NCBI GenBank assembly: GCA_963833885.1
Contig: CAWHZU010000027.1
Span: 62,001 to 126,000 of the forward strand
Length of the DNA stretch: 64,000 bases
Source of the DNA: JASHPR01 sp963833885
GTDB taxonomy: Bacteria; Actinomycetota; Actinomycetes; Streptosporangiales; Streptosporangiaceae
Reading direction: 5' to 3'
A model generated the notes under the pieces. That model was not told the DNA's origin, ran no database searches, and saw only the letters and a list, made by a program, of their open reading frames with translations. Each line of letters opens with the position of its first letter. Position 1 is the first letter of the stretch. A program made the position numbers and the translations under genes. This document shows, piece after piece, positions 8,157-17,204 of this stretch.

Positions 8157-11100
8157 TCCGACACCGCCTCCGGCGACAGGCTCACGACCTGGCGCAGGTC
8201 GGCCGTTGACAGCTCGGTCAGCATGCCCTCACCGGTCCCGACGATGCGCTCCGCGAGCGCCTTCTTCTCCTCGATCATGGCGTCGATCCGCTCCTCCAGC
8301 GTGCCGACACACACGAACTTGCGCACCTGCACGTCCTTGCGCTGGCCGATCCGGAACGCCCGGTCGGTGGCCTGATCCTCCACGGCCGGGTTCCACCACC
8401 GGTCGATGTGGATCACGTGGCTGGCCGCGGTCAGATTCAGCCCGGTGCCGCCCGCCTTGAGTGACAGCACGAACAGCGCGGGGTCGCCCGAGTCCTGGAA
8501 CTCGGCCACCATCGCGTCGCGCTGCCGCTTCGACGTGCCGCCGTGCAGGTACAGCACCGGGCAGCCGAGCCTGCTGGCCAGGTACGGCTGCAGCATCCGG
8601 CCGAACTCCGCGTACTGGGTGAAGCACAGGGCCTTGTCGCCGTCGGTGATGACCTCGTCGCAGATCTCTTCGAGCCTGGCCAGCTTGCCGGACCGGCCGT
8701 CTAGCCGGGAGCCGTCGCCGAGCAGGTGCGCGGGATGGTTGCAGACCTGCTTGAGCTTGGCCATCGTCGCCAGCACCAGGCCGCGGCGCTCCATGCTCTC
8801 CCCCGCCACCTCGGCCGCCTCGATCCTGGCCATCATGTCGCTGACCGTCGCCTGATACAGCGACGCCTGCTCCGGCGTGAGGTTGCACCAGACCTTCATC
8901 TCCAGCTTGTCCGGCAGATCGGAGATGATCGTCTTGTCGGTCTTCAGCCGGCGCAGGACGAACGGGCCGGTGATCCGCTTCAGCCGGTCGGCGGCCTCCT
9001 CATCGCCGTTGCGCTCGATCGGGACCGCGAACTTGGTGCGGAACCGCTCCGCCGAGCCGAGGAGCCCTGGCCGTACGAACTCCATGATCGACCAGAGGTC
9101 GCTCAGCCGATTCTCGACAGGGGTGCCGGTCAGCGCGATCCGCGACTGGGCGGGCAGGGTACGCACCGCCCGCGCCTGCCGGGTCGCCGCGTTCTTGATG
9201 TTCTGCGCCTCGTCGCACACCACCCGGGCCCACTTAACCTCGCCGAGAGCCTCCTGGTCCCGCGCGGCCAGCCCGTAGGTCGTGATGACCAGGTCCGCCG
9301 CGCTCAGCGCGGCGGCGAGCTCCTCGCCGCCGAGCCGGTCCGCCCCATGGTGCACATGCAGGTTCAGTTCGGGAGTGAACCGCTCGGCCTCCCGCTGCCA
9401 GTTGCCCACCAGCGACATCGGGCACACGACCAGGGTTGGGCGTGATATAGTCTCTTTAGCGAGCAATGCTAGGGTTTGGGCGGTTTTACCCAATCCCATG
9501 TCATCTGCGAGGACGGCGCCTAGGCCGAGGTCGCCGAGGAAGGACAGCCAGGCCAGGCCGCGTTCCTGGTAGGGGCGGAGCTCGCCGCGGAACGACGCCG
9601 GGGTGGGGACCGGCGCGAGCCGGCGGTCCGCCTGGCCGGACAGCAGGTCGCCGAGCCAGCCGTCGGCGTCCACGCCCACCACCGGCAGTTCGTCGTCGAT
9701 GCCGCCAAGGCCGTCGAGCAGCGCCTCGGCCGCGGTCATGGTCCCGGCCCGGTCTTGGCTCCGCTCCAGGAACTTCAGCGCGGCCTGCAGGTGCCGGTCG
9801 TCGAGTTCCACCCACTGGCCGCGCAGCCGGACCAGCGGAACCTTCAGCCGGGCCAGCTCCTCGAGCTCCTCCGGGCTCAGCGACTCGTCGCCGACCGCGA
9901 GGTCATACCGGAAGTCGACCAGGTCACCCATGCCGAACTTCGACTCTGTGGCCGGGGCCGCGCCGGGCGTGCTCCGCGTCTTCGTGGTGATCTTGAGGCC
10001 CAGCCGCTTGCGCGCGCCGCCGACCCAGTCCGGCAGCAGCACGCCGAACCCCGCCCCGGCCAGCAGCGGGCCGGTCTGCTGCAGGAACCGGGCGGCCCCC
10101 TCGGTGTCCAGGGTCACCTCTTCCGGTGCCGGGGTGCGCAGCTCCTGGTCGAGCGCGGCGAACAGTCGTGACGCGGTGCCGAGCCCGGCCAGCAGCTCCT
10201 CCTCCGGATGCCGGATCCCGGCCGCCGCCCAGCCGCCAGCCGAGTCGCCCGACCAGATGTCGGCGGCGGGCAGCAGCAAGCTGGGGTCGTCTGTCGACTG
10301 CAGCGCGAGCTCGACGGTCCAGGTCGCGGCGTCCGGCTCGGCTCCCGGCTCAACAAGCCGGAAGCACGTGCGCACCGGCCCGGCCGGAGCCTGTGCCGCG
10401 GCGCGCCAGTCGTCCAGGGCGTCGGCGAGCTCGGCGGCCTCGGCCTCGTCCTGCGGCGTCGTCACCGGCACCTGGGCGTCGGTCCCGGTCAGCGCGGCGG
10501 CCCAGCGCTCGGCGACCGGAATCCGGGACGGGCGGCGCCCGGCGCGGGCGGGGAGCAGCCGGAACTCCGGATCCCGGCCGAGTCTGGCCCGGGCAGACGC
10601 GTCGGCGAGCGCGTCAAGGGCGTCGGTGACCAGGACCGCCGATGGCTCGCTGCCCGCGTCGGCGCGGCACAGCGGCGGCATTGCGGCGGCGAGTTCCCTG
10701 GCCCGCTGCGCGTCCGGGCCGGACAGCACGGCCCGCCACCTGGCGGCGTAACGGCCGTCGTCGCTGGCGGCCATCGCCGGCAGGACCCGGCCGCGGCCGG
10801 TCAGGTCATCGGCCAGCCTGGCCAGGGCGGCCAGGTAGAGCACTGATCCCCCGGCAACCGCGGACACCGATCCGGCGCCTGGATCGCCGAGCGCAGCGAG
10901 CAGGTCCGCCGCGACCGGCGGGTCGAACGTCAGCGCGGGCACCCGCCAGGCGGCGAGCGCGGCGCGGGCGGCCTGCCTGCCGACCGCGGCAGCCGCGCCG
11001 TCCGCGGCGTCCGCCGCCCTGCCGAGCTCCGGTGAAGCCTGCGGCCCGTCCGGCGCGCTCGGCAGGCGCAGGGTGAGCTCGTCTTCGATCGCCTTGCGGG

Positions 11101-11326
11101 CCAGATCGGCCGATGGCCCGGCGAGCTCAGCGACCGCGTCTGCGAGCACGTCCGGGTCGGCGGCGAACGGATGCGGCCGGGGCGCGCGCGACGTCCGGTT
11201 GGGTCGAGGCGGGTGGCGGGGCTCGGGAGGGTGGGACGATTGAGTCCCTGCGCTGGCCGGGCGGCCGGAATCCTCGGCCCACAGGCTCAGCACCCCGTAG
11301 GCCCAGGTTCCGTGGATCACCAGCAT
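8153..11326 (-). CDS. SNF2-family DEAD/DEAH-like helicase/ATPase
   Basis: 1,057 residues from the ATG at 11326 (GGGAG 8 bases upstream). The first ~530 residues are the SNF2-associated region of bacterial proteins. The motor follows, with Walker A 'DDMGLGKTAQ' near 607, DEAQ ('CDEAQNIKN') near 705, 'LTGTPVENRLSDLW', 'SLKAGGTGLNLTAA' and motif VI 'DQATDRAFRIGQ' near 985. It is a double-stranded-DNA translocase of the HelZ-like type; the cellular task is unknown. The stretch coding for Walker A (about 9434-9513) is markedly AT-richer than the flanks. Confidence 0.95.
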   Translation of the reverse strand: MLVIHGTWAYGVLSLWAEDSGRPASAGTQSSHPPEPRHPPRPNRTSRAPRPHPFAADPDVLADAVAELAGPSADLARKAIEDELTLRLPSAPDGPQASPELGRAADAADGAAAAVGRQAARAALAAWRVPALTFDPPVAADLLAALGDPGAGSVSAVAGGSVLYLAALARLADDLTGRGRVLPAMAASDDGRYAARWRAVLSGPDAQRARELAAAMPPLCRADAGSEPSAVLVTDALDALADASARARLGRDPEFRLLPARAGRRPSRIPVAERWAAALTGTDAQVPVTTPQDEAEAAELADALDDWRAAAQAPAGPVRTCFRLVEPGAEPDAATWTVELALQSTDDPSLLLPAADIWSGDSAGGWAAAGIRHPEEELLAGLGTASRLFAALDQELRTPAPEEVTLDTEGAARFLQQTGPLLAGAGFGVLLPDWVGGARKRLGLKITTKTRSTPGAAPATESKFGMGDLVDFRYDLAVGDESLSPEELEELARLKVPLVRLRGQWVELDDRHLQAALKFLERSQDRAGTMTAAEALLDGLGGIDDELPVVGVDADGWLGDLLSGQADRRLAPVPTPASFRGELRPYQERGLAWLSFLGDLGLGAVLADDMGLGKTAQTLALLAKETISRPTLVVCPMSLVGNWQREAERFTPELNLHVHHGADRLGGEELAAALSAADLVITTYGLAARDQEALGEVKWARVVCDEAQNIKNAATRQARAVRTLPAQSRIALTGTPVENRLSDLWSIMEFVRPGLLGSAERFRTKFAVPIERNGDEEAADRLKRITGPFVLRRLKTDKTIISDLPDKLEMKVWCNLTPEQASLYQATVSDMMARIEAAEVAGESMERRGLVLATMAKLKQVCNHPAHLLGDGSRLDGRSGKLARLEEICDEVITDGDKALCFTQYAEFGRMLQPYLASRLGCPVLYLHGGTSKRQRDAMVAEFQDSGDPALFVLSLKAGGTGLNLTAASHVIHIDRWWNPAVEDQATDRAFRIGQRKDVQVRKFVCVGTLEERIDAMIEEKKALAERIVGTGEGMLTELSTADLRQVVSLSPEAVSE

Positions 11327-11427
11327 GGCCGACACTCCCGCAACCGCCCTGACCAACCGCTCAGCACGCTAGCAACGGCCCCCGACAGCCGCGCCGCAAA
11401 CGCCGCGGTCGCGTGTGGACGCGGCGG

Positions 11428-11775
11428 TCAGACCACGAACGGCGCGGCTCCCGAATCGGTTGCCATCGGACGGCCGGCGGCCGCCCAGTCCTGCATCCCG
11501 CCCGTGACGTTGATCGTCTCCCAGCCTGCCGCGGCGAGTGCCTGCGCGGCCCGTGCGGAGCGTCCTCCCGACCGGCAGATCACGTAGACCGGCTGGTCCT
11601 GCGGTATCTCGGCGGTGCGGGCGCCTAGCTCACCGAGCGGGATGTGCCGGGCTCCCGGCGCGTAGCCCGCTGCCCACTCCTCGTTTTCGCGCACGTCCAG
11701 CAGCCACACACCTTCTGGGACGCTGGCAGCAGGAACCTCCTGAACCTGCTGGCCCGCTGCACCCCGCTCTGGCAC
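11428..11775 (-). CDS. Single-domain rhodanese-like sulfurtransferase
   Basis: 115 residues from a GTG start. It contains the rhodanese elements 'LLDVRENEEW' near residue 25 and 'GARHIPLGEL', and the catalytic Cys67 in the active loop 'VICRSGGRSA', ending in the 'GGMQDW' helix. This is the GlpE/PspE-like stand-alone form, which moves sulfane sulfur from thiosulfate or a persulfide to an acceptor. There is no obvious operon partner. Confidence 0.92.
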   Translation of the reverse strand: MPERGAAGQQVQEVPAASVPEGVWLLDVRENEEWAAGYAPGARHIPLGELGARTAEIPQDQPVYVICRSGGRSARAAQALAAAGWETINVTGGMQDWAAAGRPMATDSGAAPFVV

Positions 11776-11960
11776 AGTCGATCAGCCCCTCCCGCCATCG
11801 GTCGCTATATGTCAGCAACCATTGGCTATTAGCCTACGGCTAACTGCCGACGGACGCTGGTCAGGCGCGCTTCGCGGCACTGAACGCCGCACACCAGACC
11901 GGCGGCGGTCGGCGGCCGCCAGCCCGGGCCGTGGCGTAACAGGCACTCGAAGGAGCCACC

Positions 11961-12449
11961 GTGATCGTTCGTGACGCCCTGCCGGAAGAGCTTGCCGAAG
12001 TGGGTGAGATCAGGGTGACCGCGTACCAGGAGGCCGGATTCCTGTCCCCGGGGTCGGAGTACGCGCAAGTGCTGCGCGAGCTGGGCGGCGACGGCGACGG
12101 CACCGTGCTGGTCGCGGTCGACGGCGGCAGGATCGTCGGGACCGTCATGCTGCGGTCCGGGGGGAACGTGGTGACCGGACCGGACGAGACCGAGATCAGG
12201 GCGCTGGCGGTAACCCCGGGCGGTCAGGGCAACGGCACCGGGAGCGCGCTGCTGGAGGCGGTGATCGAGCGCGCGGCTCTCGGCGGCGTCCGCCATCTCA
12301 TGCTGCTCACGCAGCCGGACATGCTGGCCGCGCGGCGGCTGTATGAGCGGGCCGGCTTTCAGCGGCTGCCCGACCGGGACTGGTCGCCGGCGCCCGGCTT
12401 TACGCTGCTGGCCTACGGGCTGCCGCTGGGCTCAGGAGTCCTTGGGTAG
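11961..12449 (+). CDS. GNAT-family N-acetyltransferase
   Basis: 162 residues from a GTG with GAAGGAG 7 bases upstream. The acetyl-CoA-binding segment is 'ALAVTPGGQGNGTGSALL' at about 88-105, followed by 'LYERAGF', the usual C-terminal GNAT strand. The substrate is unknown. Its last 18 bases overlap, tail to tail, the end of the small membrane protein gene on the other strand. Confidence 0.9.
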   Translation: MIVRDALPEELAEVGEIRVTAYQEAGFLSPGSEYAQVLRELGGDGDGTVLVAVDGGRIVGTVMLRSGGNVVTGPDETEIRALAVTPGGQGNGTGSALLEAVIERAALGGVRHLMLLTQPDMLAARRLYERAGFQRLPDRDWSPAPGFTLLAYGLPLGSGVLG

Positions 12450-12635
12450 GTCGCCTGCCCGCGCCGGATCCTTGGCCGACTGCTCTTGAGCGGCCGCGGC
12501 CGCGTTGACCTTGCGCAGGTGCCTGCTCATCGAGCGGAACAGGAAGACCAGGATGACGGCCATGCCGAACACGACGAGGAACGCGAGCGTGCCCGGTTCG
12601 GCGGAGCTGCTGGCCGAGGCCGCCAGCGTCGTCAT
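12432..12635 (-). CDS. Small single-pass membrane protein of the mca locus
   Basis: 67 residues: a short outer segment, one membrane helix 'LAFLVVFGMAVILVFLFR' (about 17-34) and a basic, Ala-rich cytoplasmic tail. It starts 4 bases after the mca stop codon, so it is in the same transcript. From memory, mycobacteria have a small membrane protein in the same place beside mca (Rv1081c next to Rv1082), so the link is conserved although the function is unknown. Confidence 0.75.
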   Translation of the reverse strand: MTTLAASASSSAEPGTLAFLVVFGMAVILVFLFRSMSRHLRKVNAAAAAQEQSAKDPARAGDLPKDS

Positions 12636-12639
12636 CGGT

Positions 12640-13638
12640 TCACCTCGCTCGTCGTCGCCCGGCTGTCACGCTGTCGCGCACGCCGGCGAAAAGGTCGTCT
12701 TCCGGCTTTTCAGTATCCACCATCGACCTCGCCAGGTGGAAATCCTCCGTCGGCCAGGCCGCCCGCTGCACCTCACGGGGGCACGCAAACCAGCCGCCGT
12801 CCGGGTCGATCTGGGTGGCGTGCGCGAGCAGCGCCTGGTCCCGGACCTCGAAGAAGTCGGCGCAGTCAACCCGCGTGGTTATCTCCAGCGGCGGGTGGTC
12901 GGGGTTGTCCACCCACTCGTCCAGTCGCTCGCCGTACGGCGACTCCAGGCCACGCTGCAGCAACTCCTCGTGCAGGGCCGTCAGCCGGGCCTTGTGGAAC
13001 GTGGCGAAGTAGTAGAGCTTGGCCGGCTGCCACGGCTCACCGCAGTCCGGGTAGCGGTCCGGGTCCCCGGCGGCCTCGAACGCCTCGATCGCCACCTGGT
13101 GGGCCTTGACGTGGTCCGGGTGCGGGTAGCCGCCGTTCTCGTCGTAGGCCAGGATGACCTGCGGGCGGAACTCCCTGACCGCGCGCACCAGCGGCCGCGC
13201 CGCCACCTCCAGCGGCTGCAGCGCGAAGCAGTCCTCGGGCAGCGGCGGCAGCGGGTCGCCCTCGGGCAGCCCGGAGTCGGTGAACCCAAGGAACTGCTGC
13301 CGGACGCCGAGGATCTCGCGCGCCCGCGCCATCTCGGCGCGGCGCACCGCGGGGAGGTCGGCGCGGATCTCGGGCCGCTCCATCGCTTTGTTCAGGATGT
13401 CGCCACGCTCGCCGCCGGTCATGGTGGTGACGAGCACGTCCACGCCCTCCCGCGCGTAGCGCGCCATGGTCGCGGCGCCCTTGCTCGACTCGTCGTCGGG
13501 GTGCGCGTGCACGGCCATCAGCCGCAGCGGCGCGGTGGGCCGGAGTGCGGCGCCGTCGGCCTCCCCGGCCTCGGTCTTCGGCCCGGCGGTCGCCCCAGCG
13601 GGATCGGTGGTCACGGCAGACAAGAACGTTCCCTTCAT
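12640..13638 (-). CDS. mca: Mycothiol S-conjugate amidase
   Basis: About 332 residues from the ATG at 13638. The LmbE/PIG-L zinc motif 'AHPDDESSKGAA' and the downstream 'YPHPDHVKAH' provide the metal ligands, and 'TMTGGERGDILN' is typical of Mca rather than MshB. The enzyme cleaves mycothiol-toxin conjugates to release a mercapturic acid, which is exported, and GlcN-inositol. The start is uncertain: no clear ribosome site precedes 13638, and the conserved region begins about 38 residues later. Its presence shows that the host makes mycothiol. Confidence 0.93.
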   Translation of the reverse strand: MKGTFLSAVTTDPAGATAGPKTEAGEADGAALRPTAPLRLMAVHAHPDDESSKGAATMARYAREGVDVLVTTMTGGERGDILNKAMERPEIRADLPAVRRAEMARAREILGVRQQFLGFTDSGLPEGDPLPPLPEDCFALQPLEVAARPLVRAVREFRPQVILAYDENGGYPHPDHVKAHQVAIEAFEAAGDPDRYPDCGEPWQPAKLYYFATFHKARLTALHEELLQRGLESPYGERLDEWVDNPDHPPLEITTRVDCADFFEVRDQALLAHATQIDPDGGWFACPREVQRAAWPTEDFHLARSMVDTEKPEDDLFAGVRDSVTAGRRRAR

Positions 13639-13970
13639 GGATGACTGACCGGCAAGCCCGGCACGACGCCGCCGCCCCCGCCGGGCTAACGCGTCTGCAT
13701 TGAAGCGACGCCGACAGATCATTGTGCTACACAACAAGCCCGCGGCGGGGAGGCATTCCCGCGCCGCAGCGCTGGCACCGTTTGCCGTGCCAGGCCCGTC
13801 CAGGCCCGCCCGGCAGCAGGGCTGGGACGGCCCAGAGACCGTTCGGGGATCATCTGCGGACATTGACACGCGCGACGTACTTGCGGAGCCTTGTTAATCT
13901 CGAAGGATTACCCCCAGGGCCCAGCCAGGGCCCGGCGGACGCGTGTTCCGCTTCCACCCTAGGAGTTCTC
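13639..13970. other. Divergent intergenic region between mca and greA
   Basis: About 330 bases without a gene. It should hold both promoters. A TTGACA at 13863-13868 is a possible -35 element for greA, but no convincing -10 box at standard spacing is visible. I see no repeat or RNA element here. Confidence 0.4.
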
Positions 13971-14471
13971 GTGACCGAAACCCGTGATGACACCGTCACC
14001 TGGCTCACCCAGGAGGCGTATGACCGGCTCAAGACGGAGCTGGACTACCTCACCGGGGTTGGCCGCACGGAGATCGCCAAGAAGATCGAGGCCGCCCGCG
14101 ACGAAGGCGACCTCCGCGAAAACGGCGGCTACCACGCCGCCAAGGAGGAGCAGGGCAAGCGCGAGGGCCGGATCCTCCAGCTCATGCACATCCTGGACAA
14201 CTCCCGGGTCGGCGACCCCCCGCGCACCGATGGCGTGGTAGGCCCCGGCATGACCGTAACTGTCCGGTTCGCGAAAGACGAGGAGGAAGTAACGTTCCTC
14301 CTTGCCTCACGCGAGGAGAGTGGCTCGCCGATCGACGTGTATTCGCCGAAGTCGCCGCTGGGCGCCGCGATCACCGGGAAGAAGGTCGGGGAGAGCGCGA
14401 GCTACACGCTGCCGAACGGGCGCAGCAACACGGTCGAGATCCTCGAGGCCGTCCCCTACGCGGGGATGTAA
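13971..14471 (+). CDS. greA: Transcription elongation factor GreA
   Basis: 166 residues from a GTG with TAGGAG 6 bases upstream. The N-terminal coiled coil (about 10-80) has the tip acidic pair in 'ARDEGDLRENGGYHAAKEEQ', and the C-terminal FKBP-like domain has 'SPLGAAITGKKVG'. GreA inserts into the secondary channel of RNA polymerase and stimulates cleavage of backtracked RNA. The mca/greA neighbourhood is conserved in actinobacteria. Confidence 0.96.
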   Translation: MTETRDDTVTWLTQEAYDRLKTELDYLTGVGRTEIAKKIEAARDEGDLRENGGYHAAKEEQGKREGRILQLMHILDNSRVGDPPRTDGVVGPGMTVTVRFAKDEEEVTFLLASREESGSPIDVYSPKSPLGAAITGKKVGESASYTLPNGRSNTVEILEAVPYAGM

Positions 14472-14482
14472 CCCAAGCTTTC

Positions 14483-14521
14483 GCGGCGGCTTCCGGTTTT
14501 AAGCAGACCGGAAGCCGCCGC
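14483..14521. terminator. Bidirectional terminator between greA and the MFS gene
   Basis: A perfect 15-bp inverted repeat (14483-14497, GCGGCGGCTTCCGGT, with 14507-14521) has a 9-base loop and a short T-rich 3' flank. It lies 11 bases after the greA stop and 20 bases before the end of the convergent MFS gene. Confidence 0.85.
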
Positions 14522-14541
14522 GGTTTGCTTTCCGGAACGGG

Positions 14542-16104
14542 TCAGGCGGCGAACTCTGGCTCGGTCGCCGGAGTCTCGGACGGTGGTGGCGTTGCGCTGC
14601 TGCGCAGCGGCACCTCCTTGATGAACCAGGCCAGGACGAACACCAGGATGGCCGCTGGCACCGCCCAGATGAAGACGCCGTCGATCGCGTGCGCGATCGC
14701 CAAGAACACGTCGTGCTTGACCGGCCCGGGCAGGTGGTTGACCGTGACCGGGTCGAGCTGCCCGCCCGCCGCGTTCAGGTGCACACCCGGCAGGCTCTTG
14801 GTCATGCTCTCGGTCAGCCGCCGGGCGAAGATCGCGCCGAACATGGCCACCCCGATGGACCCGCCGATCTGCTGGAAGAACGTGCGCGAGCTGCTGGCGA
14901 CGCCGATGTCACGGGGATGCACGCTGTTCTGCACGATGACCGAGGTGATCTGCATCAGGAAGCCCATGCCGATGCCGAGGACCGCGTAGCGGATGCCCGA
15001 CTGGAGCAGGCTGGTGCCTACCCCGAGGCCGGTCAGCAGGATCATGGCGACCGACATGATCGCGCCGCCGATGATCGGCAGGGCCTTGTACCGGCCGGTG
15101 CGCGTCATCACGAAGCCCCCGATCAGCGACGTGACGGTCACGCCCAGCATCATCGGGATCAGCAGCAGACCGCTGCCCACCGCGGACAGGTGCTGCACCG
15201 TCTGCTGGTAGAGCGGCAGGAAGGTGAGCGCGCCGAGCATCGCGAAGCCGAGCAGGAAGCTCATCCCGGTGGCGAGAGAGAAATTGCGGTTGCGGAACAC
15301 GTGCAGCGGCAGTACCGGCTCGGCCGCCCGGGTCTGGATGAACAGGAACGCGGCGGTAGCGGCGATGGCCAGCACGCCGAGGCCGACGATCATCGGGGAC
15401 CCCCAGGCGTACTGGGTGCCGCCCCAGGTGGTGAGCAGGACGAGCGACGTGGCTGCGATGGCGAGCGTGCCCGCGCCGAGATAGTCGATCTTGTGCGGGA
15501 CCTTCTTGTACGGCAGGTGCAGCGTGAGCCAGAGGTAGATCAGCGCCGCGCCGCCGACCGGCATGTTGATGTAGAAGATCCAGCGCCAGGACAGGCTGTC
15601 GGTGATGTAGCCGCCGACTAGCGGGCCGGCGATCATGGCCAGCATCATCGAGGCCATCATGTAGCCCATGTACTGGCCCCGCTCGCGCGGCGACACCATG
15701 TCGCCGATGGTGGCGATCACGCCGACCATCAGGCCGCCCGCGCCGAGGCCCTGCAGCGCCCGGAACAAGATCAGCTGATCCATCGTCTGCGAGAGGCCGG
15801 ACAGCGCCGATCCGATCAGGAAGATCACGATCGCGGTCATCAGCCAGCGCTTGCGGCCGTATTGGTCACCGAGCTTGCCGTACAGCGGCGTGGTAATCGT
15901 GGAGGCGAGGATGTAGGAGGTGACCACCCAGGACAGGTGGGTGACGCCGCCAAGCTGGCCGACGATGCGCGGCAGAGCCGTGGAGACCACGGTCTGGTCG
16001 AGCATGGCCACGATCAGGGCGAGCAGCAGCCCGGGCAGCACGATCATGACCTCACGCTTGCGCCCGCTGGGCACCGCCGCCGCCCCCGACTGCGTCTCCG
16101 ACAT
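14542..16104 (-). CDS. MFS drug:H+ antiporter, DHA2 family (14 TM)
   Basis: 520 residues from the ATG at 16104 with GGAAGGGG upstream. It shows TM1 'MLDQTVVSTALPRI', the motif A loop 'GKLGDQYGRKR', motif C-like 'GPLVGGYITD' and about 14 hydrophobic segments, ending in a Pro/Glu tail. DHA2 transporters (EmrB/QacA type) export lipophilic drugs by proton exchange. It is divergent from a TetR gene across a 23-bp inverted repeat, the usual self-controlled drug-efflux arrangement. Confidence 0.94.
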   Translation of the reverse strand: MSETQSGAAAVPSGRKREVMIVLPGLLLALIVAMLDQTVVSTALPRIVGQLGGVTHLSWVVTSYILASTITTPLYGKLGDQYGRKRWLMTAIVIFLIGSALSGLSQTMDQLILFRALQGLGAGGLMVGVIATIGDMVSPRERGQYMGYMMASMMLAMIAGPLVGGYITDSLSWRWIFYINMPVGGAALIYLWLTLHLPYKKVPHKIDYLGAGTLAIAATSLVLLTTWGGTQYAWGSPMIVGLGVLAIAATAAFLFIQTRAAEPVLPLHVFRNRNFSLATGMSFLLGFAMLGALTFLPLYQQTVQHLSAVGSGLLLIPMMLGVTVTSLIGGFVMTRTGRYKALPIIGGAIMSVAMILLTGLGVGTSLLQSGIRYAVLGIGMGFLMQITSVIVQNSVHPRDIGVASSSRTFFQQIGGSIGVAMFGAIFARRLTESMTKSLPGVHLNAAGGQLDPVTVNHLPGPVKHDVFLAIAHAIDGVFIWAVPAAILVFVLAWFIKEVPLRSSATPPPSETPATEPEFAA

Positions 16105-16148
16105 GGTGCCCGGCCCCTTCCAGGTTCGTGCCCGGTCTGGCACTTCTC

Positions 16149-16219
16149 AACTTACTTGCCGACCGGCTAGCATTGACACGTAAGCGTAAGCTGTCAGCTA
16201 ACCGGTCGTCAAGTAAGTT
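16149..16219. promoter_or_regulatory. Large inverted-repeat operator between MFS exporter and TetR
   Basis: The arms 16149-16171 (AACTTACTTGCCGACCGGC...) and 16197-16219 are inverted copies matching at 21 of 23 positions. The 25 bases between them include a TTGACA at 16173-16178 and a direct repeat GTAAGC/GTAAGC. This looks like two TetR-dimer sites flanking overlapping divergent promoters, able to silence both genes. Confidence 0.7.
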
Positions 16220-16251
16220 ATGGCCGTTCCTAGGGCTGGACGCGATCAACC

Positions 16252-16953
16252 ATGAACGAGCAACTGCGTGGTGGGACGGCGGCGGTGGCCGAGATGGCCG
16301 CGCCCGCCGATGGCGCGCCCGGCGCAGGGCAAGGCGCGCCCAGGCCCGGGCATGACGCGCACCACGAGGCGCGACGCCACGACACCAGGGCGCGAATCCA
16401 GCGGGTGGCCGTGGAACTGTTCGCCGAGCAGGGGTACGACAAGACCTCCCTGCGCGAGATCGCCGAGCGGCTCGACGTCACCAAGGCCGCCCTGTACTAC
16501 CACTTCAAGTCCAAGGAAGACATCGTCCGCAGCCTGGTCGAGGACTACATGGGCCAGGTTGACGCGCTGATCGCCTGGGCGAAGGCGCAGCCAAGGACGC
16601 CGCAGACGCGCGGCGAAATCCTCAGCAGGTACGTGCAGATCGTGGCGGACGGCAGCGACGTGTTCCGGATGCTGCACCACAACCAGGCCGCGGTGAACAG
16701 CCTGGCCGGGGCCAAAGAGCGCGGCAGCGTGTTCCGGGAGCGGATGACCGGGCTGGTCGAGGCGATCACCGAGCCCGAAGCCGACCTGCCGGAGCGACTG
16801 CGGGCCACCATGGCGCTCGGCAGCGTGAGCATCGGCTGGATGTTCTTCTCCGACCAGGTGAAGGACCGCAGCGAGCTCTGCGCCGCCGTCCTCGACATCG
16901 CCCGCGACCTGGCCAAGGCCGCCCCCGAGGCAAACCCCGCCGACCCCAGCTAG
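16252..16953 (+). CDS. TetR-family repressor of the divergent MFS exporter
   Basis: 233 residues. An Ala/Gly/Pro-rich leader (1-40) precedes the helix-turn-helix 'TSLREIAERLDVTKAALYYH' (about 65-84). The C-terminal ligand domain is not of a class I can name. It lies head to head with the DHA2 exporter with the inverted-repeat operator between, so it very likely represses both genes until a drug binds. The long leader suggests that the true start could be internal, but no better start is obvious. Confidence 0.9.
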   Translation: MNEQLRGGTAAVAEMAAPADGAPGAGQGAPRPGHDAHHEARRHDTRARIQRVAVELFAEQGYDKTSLREIAERLDVTKAALYYHFKSKEDIVRSLVEDYMGQVDALIAWAKAQPRTPQTRGEILSRYVQIVADGSDVFRMLHHNQAAVNSLAGAKERGSVFRERMTGLVEAITEPEADLPERLRATMALGSVSIGWMFFSDQVKDRSELCAAVLDIARDLAKAAPEANPADPS

Positions 16954-17130
16954 CCCCGCTCCCGGCCAGCCATCCCGCGGCCACGTCGCCCCTCGCCCGC
17001 CCGCGCACGCCCCTCTGCCGACCGCCTCTCCGTCCCCAGCCCCGCCACGCACTGCCGCCAATCCTCTCGGCTGAGTCCGATCTGTCTCTCCAGCCTCATC
17101 CGCATCAAATCAAGATCAGCAACCTCAACA

Positions 17131-17194
17131 TTTCACGCGTTCCAGGCATTTTGTGGGTCGATATGCCCGAATTGTGGTTACCGTTCGCGTGAAA
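17131..17194. repeat. Dispersed non-coding repeat, copy A (about 64 bp)
   Basis: Ends are inverted: TTTCACGCG at 17131-17139 and CGCGTGAAA at 17186-17194. The start TTCACGCGTTCCAG and the internal GGTTACCG recur at nearly the same spacing at 51717-51785 (44 against 45 bases apart). It lies just outside the IS110-like element, between it and the TetR gene, in a gene-free stretch. Confidence 0.5.
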
Positions 17195-17204
17195 AGCCGT
17201 CTCA

